Shown one piece after another: positions 1-5,108 of a DNA stretch of 8,638 nt (positions within the stretch are counted from its first letter, which is position 1; each line of letters starts with the position of its first letter). The stretch covers positions 2,240 to 10,877 of the forward strand of contig JAMCVO010000341.1 in NCBI GenBank assembly GCA_023475715.1, read 5' to 3'. A model generated the notes under the pieces. The model had not been told where the DNA came from, did not search any database, and worked only from the letters and a program-made list of their open reading frames with translations. The DNA is from Actinomycetota bacterium (GTDB lineage: Bacteria > Actinomycetota > Humimicrobiia > Humimicrobiales > Humimicrobiaceae). The position numbers and the translations under genes were made by a program.

Positions 1-152
1 ATATCAATACATCGTAGACCGTGAAACTAAAAATATTATAAATTTGATAAATTTTAAGTTCATTTACATAGTTACCTTTTAAGACCTTAAATTTAGCTAA
101 ACTATAAAGTATACGATGTCTTGATACATTTGAGTCTACGATCTATTGATAT
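1..152. repeat. Imperfect terminal-inverted-repeat-like element, about 152 bp
   Basis: Bases 1-19 (ATATCAATACATCGTAGAC) are the reverse complement of 134-152 (GTCTACGATCTATTGATAT) with one mismatch in 19. A third related copy lies at 109-127 in direct orientation to 134-152 (about 16/19), offset by 25 bp. The interior is AT-rich and has no ORF. This could be a small non-autonomous element (MITE-like), a cluster of protein-binding sites, or a recombination site. The left repeat sits on the very edge of the window, so its true outer boundary cannot be seen. No target-site duplication can be tested. Confidence 0.4.
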
Positions 153-509
153 TTGTCATTTAATCATTAAAAAATTTAAAATATATATTTATTACTTATA
201 AATTATAAAAATAATGATATTACTTAAATTTCATACATATTATACTTATATTGATATGTAATGTCAATAAAAAATATTTAAGAAAAAGAAGTAGGAAAGT
301 TCTTGCAATTTCTTACCCCTTTCGCTCTTTGGCAGCGTGAAGTAAAAAACTGCGCACCAGTTAATATAATTGGCTTATAAACTAACTCCACATTTTTAGA
401 TAGCAAATTACAGAATTCATCAATTGTGATTTATAGTTCAAGTTAATTTTAGTAATATTGATTATAAAGTTATCAAAAATCTAGTAAATAATTAAGAAGG
501 TTATTAAAT
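153..509. other. AT-rich intergenic region with no supported gene
   Basis: No convincing coding region is present. The TATTGATAT core of the upstream repeats recurs at 249-257. A block of visibly higher GC at about 300-360 interrupts the AT-rich background. On the minus strand, 430 down to 281 gives 50 open codons closed by TAA at 278-280, but a stop lies immediately upstream and there is no ATG, so at most it is the remnant of a gene. The Shine-Dalgarno of the next gene (AAGAAGG, 494-500) is at the right edge. Confidence 0.5.
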
Positions 510-547
510 ATGAAATCAAAAATTAAAGATGAAATCAAAAATTAAAG
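510..547 (+). repeat. 19-bp tandem duplication at the antitoxin start
   Basis: The unit ATGAAATCAAAAATTAAAG occurs at 510-528 and again, identically, at 529-547. Because 19 is not a multiple of three, the ATG at 510, which has the well-spaced Shine-Dalgarno AAGAAGG (494-500), now opens an 11-codon frame ending at TAA 543-545. The ATG at 529 begins the long frame but sits 28 bases beyond that ribosome site. The ancestral start was presumably the single copy next to the ribosome site. Confidence 0.85.
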
Positions 548-720
548 ATTTAACTGTTGAAGAATTCCAATCTTTAATTTCTTCTACAGTCAAAGATACA
601 ATTGAAGACGCGATAGAGGGTTTACTTGCTCTATCAAGTGAGAATTTTTTGAAATCTATCAAGGAAGCCAGAAATGATTACAAGAAAGGTAATTATAAAT
701 ATCTGGAGGATATCTCTTGA
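529..720 (+). CDS. Small antitoxin-like protein of a RelE/ParE-type toxin-antitoxin pair
   Basis: This is a 63-residue acidic, helical protein. Its N-terminal KDLTVEEFQSLI and C-terminal SIKEARNDYKKGNYKYLEDI segments resemble small antitoxins paired with RelE-like toxins: an N-terminal helical DNA-binding or dimer part and a C-terminal toxin-wrapping tail. I cannot name the exact family. The best support is context. A RelE-like frame follows with its TTG start overlapping this gene's TGA by three bases, the usual antitoxin-toxin layout. A 19-bp duplication at 510-547 has separated this ATG from its Shine-Dalgarno and put a competing 11-codon frame in front. Translation may therefore be weak or depend on re-initiation after the stop at 543-545. 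The partner toxin is broken, so the gene may be a relic or a stand-alone repressor. Confidence 0.6.
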   Translation: MKSKIKDLTVEEFQSLISSTVKDTIEDAIEGLLALSSENFLKSIKEARNDYKKGNYKYLEDIS

Positions 721-954
721 GCTACAGGATAGTTTTCACCAATAGAGCTCTAAGAGATTTAAAAGGAATAAATGAAAAAAATAAAAAAACCAGTTATAAA
801 AAAACTTATTGACCCATATTAAGCATTAAAGTCTGGCTAAAAATTATTTTACCGGGTTTCTTCAAGAGTTCAAAATTCCCAGTTTAGAGTTATTGAATCA
901 ATATACAGGAATGGTTTATTAAATTTGGTTGAAAGTATACTTATCTTGATTTAA
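717..954 (+). pseudogene. Degenerate RelE/ParE-family toxin
   Basis: The frame opens with TTG at 717, six bases after GGAGGA (705-710), and reads LSYRIVFTNRALRDLKGINEK, a typical RelE/ParE beginning (YRIVFTKRALKDLKK...). That frame stops at TGA 810-812 after 31 codons. The remaining family-like sequence is in another frame, with KKLIDPY before a TAA at 820-822, ALKSG before a TAA at 838-840, then KLFYRVSSRVQNSQFRVIESIY and NGLLNLVESIL, ending at TAA 952-954. These match the YRVRxGxYRVIYxIxxxxLxxLVxxxxHR core of the family. The HR-type C-terminal end is lost. So there is one frameshift near 770-800 plus two in-frame stops. The toxin should be inactive, which fits a decaying module. Family assignment rests on pattern recall, not a search. 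Confidence 0.7.
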
Positions 955-1054
955 AACAAAAACTATACTAATTACCAGGCTAAAACTAGTCAAACTGCCG
1001 TTACTATCATTATGCTGCCAGATTATACTTTAAATAATTAAAAGAAAAAATTCT

Positions 1055-1079
1055 CACGAAGTTTTGGCTTTGTGTTTTT
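1055..1079 (+). terminator. Probable intrinsic terminator after the toxin-antitoxin remnant
   Basis: CACGAAG (1055-1061) pairs with CTTTGTG (1068-1074) through a six-base loop with one G-T pair, and five T residues follow at 1075-1079. An A-rich run precedes the stem, so the structure could also work on the opposite strand. The stem is short. The rest of 955-1117 shows no gene. AGAAGGAGT at 1101-1109 is the ribosome site of the next gene. Confidence 0.5.
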
Positions 1080-1117
1080 AGATATCTTTATAGCAATATA
1101 AGAAGGAGTCAAAATAA

Positions 1118-2005
1118 ATGAAAAAATGGTTTATAAAAGTTTTACCTCTGTCTATGATGCTGTTTTTTTTAATAGTTTTTATTTCACCTTCACTTGTTTT
1201 TGGAGACAGTGTGAAAATGGATGATTATTCAAAAACACCATCGGGATTTGTGATGATGTACTATAACAGCATTCTTAATAGGGAGGCTGCATCTAGTGAA
1301 GTGGATGAATGGGTAATGCGTCTAAATCAGGGAACTGCAACAGGATATAGCCTTGTATGGAATGCAGTATTGGGAGAAGAGAATAAACAAATGGTTTCTT
1401 CAGCCAGTAATGAGGATTTTGTAAAGTGGTTATATATGGTTATTTTAATGAGGGAACCTGATACAGCAGGACTGAATGCATGGGTTATGTCAGGCTTAAG
1501 TAAAGAAGGAGTTCTTGACGGGTTCTTAAAGTCGGATGAATTTGTAATGATCAGTAAAAATTTTGGTGTATATCCATTTTCAAGCTCAGAGACAAAAGGC
1601 CAAGCATTTTCAGCAATTTTAACCGGTGCAAATGAAGTGCCCTCGGTACAAACTGAAGCCATGGGAAGTGCAGTATTTATGCTTAGCTCAGATGGGAAAT
1701 CTTTGTGGTATAAAATAACTGTTTATAACATTATCGATCCTCAGGCCTCACACATTCATTGGGCAATGGCAGGCGTAAACGGACCGGTTGTTGTAGCTTT
1801 ATTTCCAACAGGTACTTACACGGTTAAGTCCGGTGAATTCAGCGGAGTATTGGCAGAGGGTACAATAATGGCAAAGAATCTAAAAGATGCATTGGCTGGT
1901 AAAACAATAATGGATCTTGTAGCAGGAATTAAAGCTGGAAATACTTATGTCAATGTACATACATTGGCACATCCTGCCGGTGAAATAAGAGGTCAGATCA
2001 AATAA
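1118..2005 (+). CDS. Secreted DUF4214 + CHRD domain protein
   Basis: The protein has 295 residues. Residues 1-29 form a Sec signal peptide (MKKWFIK, a hydrophobic core, and likely cleavage near VFG|DS). Residues about 45-150 carry two DUF4214-type repeats, YNSILNREAASSEVDEWV (49-66) and LYMVILMREPDTAGLNAWV (105-123), the latter followed by GVLDGFLKSDEF. Residues about 163-294 form a CHRD domain, with SAILTGANEVPSV at the start, HIHWAMAGVNGPVVVALF (212-229) and the closing NVHTLAHPAGEIRGQI (279-294). CHRD was first described in chordin and is common in bacterial exported proteins, where its function is unknown. DUF4214 is found in surface and glycan-associated proteins. No sortase or transmembrane anchor is seen, so it is probably secreted or loosely surface bound. 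The start is supported by AGAAGGAGT at 1101-1109. It is the first of two exported proteins encoded in a row. Confidence 0.9.
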   Translation: MKKWFIKVLPLSMMLFFLIVFISPSLVFGDSVKMDDYSKTPSGFVMMYYNSILNREAASSEVDEWVMRLNQGTATGYSLVWNAVLGEENKQMVSSASNEDFVKWLYMVILMREPDTAGLNAWVMSGLSKEGVLDGFLKSDEFVMISKNFGVYPFSSSETKGQAFSAILTGANEVPSVQTEAMGSAVFMLSSDGKSLWYKITVYNIIDPQASHIHWAMAGVNGPVVVALFPTGTYTVKSGEFSGVLAEGTIMAKNLKDALAGKTIMDLVAGIKAGNTYVNVHTLAHPAGEIRGQIK

Positions 2006-2037
2006 TTAATTTGTTTTTATAGAAATTAATAAGAAGC

Positions 2038-2071
2038 ATACAACCCTGGTATAAAAAAATCAGGGTTGTAT
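2038..2071 (+). terminator. Strong hairpin, possible terminator
   Basis: ATACAACCCTG (2038-2048) and CAGGGTTGTAT (2061-2071) form a perfect 11-bp stem around a 12-base A-rich loop. It begins 32 bases after the CHRD gene and ends 22 bases before the cupredoxin gene. The 3' side reads AAAATAC, with no T-run, so it is not a textbook rho-independent terminator. It could act as a partial terminator or an RNA-stabilising stem between the two genes. Confidence 0.5.
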
Positions 2072-2093
2072 AAAATACAGGACTTAATAAAAA

Positions 2094-2675
2094 ATGAATA
2101 AATATAAAAATTTTAGATACTTAACTTCTTTATTAATAATAATTTTATACATTTTATTTATTATTTTTGCAGGTTGTTCCAAGGATATTAAAAATAGCCA
2201 AAGCGAGTCTGCAAGTTATGAGGCAAGCTCTGTTTCCCAGGCAGCAGAAACTGCACAAACAGAAGAAACCACTATGGAAGAATTACAAGAGTCTGCAAGT
2301 TATGAGGCAAGCTCAATGCCTGAAGATGATATAGAGGAAACCATACCGGCTACAGAAACTTCAGAAGAGACGTCTGCTCCCGAAACAACTGCTGTGACAA
2401 CTGCTGAAACTACTACTGCTCCATCTGCAATACAAATAATCATTGTCAATGATACATTTAAACCAAGTAAAACAACAATAAAGATTAACGGAACTATAAC
2501 CTGGATAAATAATGACGGCTATGCTCATACAGTCGCATCTAATTCAGGAGCATTTAACAGTGGAATCATAATAAGCGGCGGGCAATTTAGTTTTACTTTT
2601 AATAAAGATGGAATTTATGATTATATATGTGAAATACATCCAGATATGAAGGGCATAATTATTGTGGTTAAATAA
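2094..2675 (+). CDS. Cupredoxin-domain lipoprotein with Ser/Thr/Glu-rich stalk
   Basis: The protein has 193 residues. Residues 1-27 are a lipoprotein signal with a lipobox ending FAGC, and the lipid-bearing cysteine would be Cys28. Residues about 30-110 form a low-complexity S/T/E/A stalk containing ESASYEASS twice. Residues about 112-193 are a plastocyanin/cupredoxin-like beta domain (IIIVNDTFKPSKTTIKIN, ITWINNDGYAHTV, GIYDYICEIHPDMKGIIIVV). The four expected type-1 copper ligands are visible: His145, Cys179, His182 and Met185. The likely role is membrane-tethered copper binding and single-electron transfer outside the cytoplasm. The redox partner is unknown. The Shine-Dalgarno is weak (AGGA near 2079-2082), so translation may be modest, and the start was chosen because it gives a complete signal peptide. 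The neighbouring CHRD protein is also exported, and the pair may share a location. Confidence 0.88.
   Translation: MNKYKNFRYLTSLLIIILYILFIIFAGCSKDIKNSQSESASYEASSVSQAAETAQTEETTMEELQESASYEASSMPEDDIEETIPATETSEETSAPETTAVTTAETTTAPSAIQIIIVNDTFKPSKTTIKINGTITWINNDGYAHTVASNSGAFNSGIIISGGQFSFTFNKDGIYDYICEIHPDMKGIIIVVK
2205..2314 (+). repeat. Two exact 26-bp direct repeats in the lipoprotein stalk
   Basis: Bases 2205-2230 and 2289-2314 are identical and both encode ESASYEASS. They are offset by 84 bp, exactly 28 codons, so the frame is kept. This points to recent in-frame duplication, and the stalk length may vary between strains by recombination. Confidence 0.85.
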
Positions 2676-2700
2676 GAAAGCTGGTAAGCCATGTAATTAC

Positions 2701-2733
2701 ATCTTTTTTATCAAATCTTTTTTATCAAATCTT
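2701..2733. repeat. 14-bp tandem repeat upstream of the LacI promoter
   Basis: The unit ATCTTTTTTATCAA is present at 2701-2714 and 2715-2728, and a third copy starts (ATCTT, 2729-2733). It ends inside the -35 box of the regulator promoter. The T-tracts might act as an UP-like AT-rich element, or the repeat may be replication slippage with no role. Confidence 0.7.
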
Positions 2734-2760
2734 GACATAGAATCTAAAGAAACTTATTAT
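2732..2760 (+). promoter_or_regulatory. Sigma-70-type promoter of the LacI-family gene
   Basis: A perfect TTGACA (2732-2737), a 17-base spacer and TATTAT (2755-2760, one mismatch to TATAAT) give a near-consensus housekeeping promoter. Transcription would start near 2767-2769, just before the operator palindrome. The leader to the GTG start is about 115 bases. Confidence 0.8.
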
Positions 2761-2772
2761 TACTTTAATTTT

Positions 2773-2784
2773 GTTAACGTTAAC
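2773..2784. promoter_or_regulatory. LacI-family operator 1 (autoregulatory)
   Basis: GTTAACGTTAAC is a perfect 12-bp palindrome with the central CG usual for LacI/GalR operators. It lies 12 bases after the -10 box, over the start of the transcript, where bound repressor would block initiation. The same 12-mer recurs at 3947-3958, which ties it to the regulator encoded between them. Confidence 0.82.
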
Positions 2785-2881
2785 TTGAGTAAAAAATATT
2801 GATCTATCAATTAGATTAGAAAGCAAATAATTTCTTTTGAATAATTTTTGAAGTCTTCCATTTTATTAAAAAGGATATTTT

Positions 2882-3886
2882 GTGAAAGTTAATATAAAAG
2901 ATGTTGCAAAAAAAGCGGGAGTCTCAACTGCTACGGTAACAAGAGTTTTAAGTTCAACGTCCAATGTAAGGGGAAAAACTAGACAAAAAGTACTTGATGC
3001 TGCAAAAGAATTAAATTATGAAGTCAATTTTATAGCTAGAAGTCTTAAACAAAAAAGATCAAATACAATAGGCATAGTCGTAGGAAAAGTTTTTTCAAGA
3101 TTTTATTCAACAATAGTTAAGTCAATAGAAGATGTCGCAAGTAAAAATGGATATAATATAATACTTTGCGATAGCAATGATGATCCTGAAAAGGAATTAA
3201 AAAACCTGAAGATTCTAAATTCACTGAGAGTAGATGGGATATTGCTTATACCTTCAGGTAAAAATGCTGATTACATAAATAATTTATTGAAGACAGGAAC
3301 AAAAATTGTTTTAATTGACAGGCTGATTCCTGGTATTATTTGCGATTCTGTTTTAGTTAATGATGAAAAAGGCGCATATCTGGCGACAAATCATTTGATA
3401 AGTAAGGGATATAAAAATATAGGATTAATAAATGGACCACTGGACATTACAACGGGACAGGATAGATTGAACGGCTATTTAAAAGCTTTAAAAGAAGCAG
3501 GGTTAAAAAAAATGGATAACTTAATAAAGCTTGGAAAATTTGATAAAGCCAGTGGAATTAATTTATCCAAAGAATTATTGGAAAGTGCAAGTAATTTAGA
3601 TGCAATATTTGCAACGAATCTTGATTTAACTTTAGGTACTTTGATTACAATAAAAAATAAAAATATTAAAATTCCGGATGATGTTGCTTTAGTTGGATTT
3701 GATGATTCTGACTGGACAACATTAATAGAGCCACAACTGACAGTAATTACTTATCCAATTCAAAATTTCGGTTCAACAGCTGCAGAAATCCTTATAAAAA
3801 AAATTAGTAATGCTCATGAGAATGATGAATCAGAACCAATTTCTATGATACTGGATACAAGCATTATCATAAGAAATTCGACTTAG
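2882..3886 (+). CDS. LacI/GalR-family transcriptional repressor
   Basis: The protein has 334 residues, full length for the family. The N-terminal helix-turn-helix is at residues 3-24 (VNIKDVAKKAGVSTATVTRVLS). The hinge follows, with IARSLKQKRS at 51-60 and Leu55 in the position of the leucine that wedges into the operator centre. The periplasmic-binding-protein-like ligand domain runs from about 62 to 330, with IGIVVGKVFSRFYSTIV, VDGILLIPS and VALVGFDDSDWTTLIEPQLTVI. The GTG start at 2882 has AAGGA at 2871-2875, and the frame begins exactly where the family does. Nearby GTTAACGTTAAC sites at its own promoter and ahead of the E1 alpha gene predict autorepression and control of the downstream operon. 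The effector is unknown. The family usually senses sugars or related small metabolites, and here it is probably the operon's substrate or an intermediate. Confidence 0.95.
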   Translation: MKVNIKDVAKKAGVSTATVTRVLSSTSNVRGKTRQKVLDAAKELNYEVNFIARSLKQKRSNTIGIVVGKVFSRFYSTIVKSIEDVASKNGYNIILCDSNDDPEKELKNLKILNSLRVDGILLIPSGKNADYINNLLKTGTKIVLIDRLIPGIICDSVLVNDEKGAYLATNHLISKGYKNIGLINGPLDITTGQDRLNGYLKALKEAGLKKMDNLIKLGKFDKASGINLSKELLESASNLDAIFATNLDLTLGTLITIKNKNIKIPDDVALVGFDDSDWTTLIEPQLTVITYPIQNFGSTAAEILIKKISNAHENDESEPISMILDTSIIIRNST

Positions 3887-3915
3887 AATAAATAATAAAA
3901 ATATAAATTTTCCTA

Positions 3916-3945
3916 TTGACTTTAACAAATTTAGTATGTTAAAAT
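3916..3945 (+). promoter_or_regulatory. Probable promoter of the E1 operon
   Basis: TTGACT (3916-3921) is followed by an 18-base spacer and TAAAAT (3940-3945), with TG two bases before the -10 in the extended -10 position. Operator 2 begins one base after the -10 box, so a bound repressor would directly occlude the start site. The untranslated leader would be about 180 bases. Confidence 0.65.
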
Positions 3946-3960
3946 TGTTAACGTTAACAA
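3945..3960. promoter_or_regulatory. LacI-family operator 2
   Basis: TTGTTAACGTTAACAA is a perfect 16-bp palindrome containing the same GTTAACGTTAAC core (3947-3958) as operator 1. It is the longest and probably the strongest of the three sites, and it sits over the putative transcription start of the E1 operon. Confidence 0.82.
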
Positions 3961-4064
3961 ATAGTTCATTAAATTATTAAAAAATAAAAATAAAATTCCT
4001 AAGCTTTTTATTTGACTAATAAGTAAATTATAAAAATTCCCAGTATAAAAGAATAGAAAGTAAT

Positions 4065-4088
4065 TATAGTTTATATGTTAACGTTAGT
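4065..4088. promoter_or_regulatory. Weaker LacI-family operator 3, with possible second -10 box
   Basis: GTTAACGTTAGT (4077-4088) matches the operator core at 10 of 12 positions, and its palindrome is cut to TAACGTTA. A TATAGT at 4065-4070 could be a -10 box, but no good -35 lies upstream. The site is centred 130 bp from operator 2, so it could be an auxiliary site for a tetrameric or looping repressor. The remaining bases of 3887-4136 hold no gene. Confidence 0.55.
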
Positions 4089-4136
4089 AGTATTTTTTTA
4101 AAAAATAATTTTTTTAGTACATAAAGGAGTGTTTAA

Positions 4137-5030
4137 TTGAATCAAGATAAAAATATAACAAAAGAGCTTTTGGTAAAAATGTACAGCACTATGCAGACTA
4201 TAAGATTATTTGAGAAAGAAGTTCTTAAAATGAATGCGCTTGGCTTCCTGCCCGGATTTATACATTCATATATAGGTGAAGAAGCAAGTGCAACCGGTTC
4301 GTGTCTTAATTTAAAAAAGGAAGATTATATTGTCAGCAACCATAGAGGCCATGGTCATGTTATCGCCAAAGGTTGTGAGATCAATAGAATGATGGCAGAA
4401 TTGTTTGGCAAAAAGGACGGCTACTGTAAGGGCAAGGGTGGCTCTATGCATATTGCGGATTTTAGTTTGGGGATAATCGGAGCAAACGGCATAGTTGGTG
4501 CAGGACTTCCAATTGCCACTGGTGCGGGACTTGCTGCAAAATTGGAAAATAAAGGAAAAGTAGCAATGTGCTTTTTTGGAGATGGTACTTCCAACCATGG
4601 AACTTTTCATGAAAGCTTGAATTTATCTTCAATCTGGAATTTACCCGTAATATATATTTGTGAAAATAATCAATATGCTGTTTCAACAAGTCAGAAATAT
4701 CACCAGAAAATAGAAAATATCTCTGAAAGGGCGTCTTCTTATAAAATGCCCGGATTTACCGTTGATGGGAACGATGTTTTAGAGGTTTATAGTTCTGTTT
4801 TTGATGCTGTTGGCAGAGCCAGAAATGGTGAAGGGCCGTCACTGATTGAAACTAAAACTTACAGATGGTATGGACATTGCGAAGCAGATCCTCCTGATAT
4901 ATACAGAACCAGGGAAGAAATTCATGAATGGATGGATAAAGATCCCATCAAAAGATTTGAGAAATATCTAATTGAAAAAAAGGTTTTAGGAATTGAAGAA
5001 ATTTCTGCAGCTACTCCATACTTATCATAA
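4137..5030 (+). CDS. TPP-dependent 2-oxoacid/acetoin dehydrogenase E1 alpha subunit (AcoA-like), C-terminus truncated
   Basis: The frame has 297 residues from a TTG start with AAAGGAGT at 4123-4130. With E1 beta it would form the thiamine-diphosphate enzyme that decarboxylates a 2-oxoacid, or cleaves an acyloin, and acylates a lipoyl domain. Visible motifs are FIHSYIGEEA (41-50), HRGHGH (69-74), GYCKGKGGSMHIAD (95-108), and the TPP/Mg motif from GDGTSNHG (148-155) to CENN (175-178). HIAD and RWYGH resemble AcoA-type subunits more than housekeeping pyruvate dehydrogenase, but substrate cannot be read from sequence. The frame ends KKVLGIEEISAATPYLS. The last part is coded by a patch (4995-5018) that is an exact inverted copy of E1 beta bases 5905-5928. 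Family-like C-terminal sequence continues in frame beyond the TAA. The protein as read is therefore about 26 residues short and may be impaired, unless the patch is a sequence artefact. Confidence 0.9.
   Translation: MNQDKNITKELLVKMYSTMQTIRLFEKEVLKMNALGFLPGFIHSYIGEEASATGSCLNLKKEDYIVSNHRGHGHVIAKGCEINRMMAELFGKKDGYCKGKGGSMHIADFSLGIIGANGIVGAGLPIATGAGLAAKLENKGKVAMCFFGDGTSNHGTFHESLNLSSIWNLPVIYICENNQYAVSTSQKYHQKIENISERASSYKMPGFTVDGNDVLEVYSSVFDAVGRARNGEGPSLIETKTYRWYGHCEADPPDIYRTREEIHEWMDKDPIKRFEKYLIEKKVLGIEEISAATPYLS
4995..5018 (+). repeat. Inverted copy of E1 beta sequence inside E1 alpha
   Basis: All 24 bases are the exact reverse complement of 5905-5928 in the E1 beta gene. Flanks match only partly on the left (GAAT/CAAT-like) and not on the right. 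In E1 beta the stretch encodes GVAAEIS, normal for that family, so E1 beta is the likely source and this site the recipient. The patch contains the palindromes GAAATTTC and CTGCAG, which could favour template switching. Confidence 0.9.
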
Positions 5031-5108
5031 AGACCTTTTGCAAAAAATAGTCCCGAACCTGAGCTTGAAAGTGCCACAAAAGATCTTTTTTATGAAAGGA
5101 GTAATTAA
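5031..5108 (+). other. Detached in-frame C-terminal tail of E1 alpha
   Basis: Directly after the TAA at 5028-5030, the same frame reads RPFAKNSPEPELESATKDLF, then YERSN and TAA at 5106-5108. FAKNSPEPE matches the usual E1 alpha C-terminal block (FAxxSPxPxxxxxxxDxY). Its stop overlaps the ATG of E1 beta by one base (TAATG), a normal coupled arrangement. This marks it as the original end of the E1 alpha gene, about 323 codons in all. It also contains the E1 beta ribosome site (AAAGGAG, 5095-5101). Confidence 0.8.

Noticed and set aside
1..300. CRISPR array suggested by the repeated TATTGATAT-containing motifs.
   Set aside because: The copies are diverged, irregularly spaced and in mixed orientation. 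There are no uniform spacers and no cas genes nearby.
1327..1662. Minus-strand ORF of 111 codons.
   Set aside because: It lies wholly inside the DUF4214-CHRD gene, has no domain pattern and no convincing ribosome site.
2689..2709. Terminator after the lipoprotein gene, from ATGTAATTACAT followed by a T-run.
   Set aside because: The palindrome allows only about four weak pairs with a four-base loop, and the T-run is part of the 14-bp tandem repeat.
4012..4036. Additional promoter from TTGACT at 4012-4017.
   Set aside because: The nearest TATAAA-like -10 lies only about 12 bases away, far from the 16-18 base spacing needed.
4311..4689. Two overlapping minus-strand ORFs opposite E1 alpha.
   Set aside because: They are antisense shadows of a strongly conserved gene, with no recognisable protein features.
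5028..5030. TAA in E1 alpha as a recoded or read-through codon, because homologous sequence continues in frame.
   Set aside because: All other genes here end at ordinary TAA or TGA codons, there is no recoding signal, and the codon lies beside an inverted copy of E1 beta, which explains the break better.
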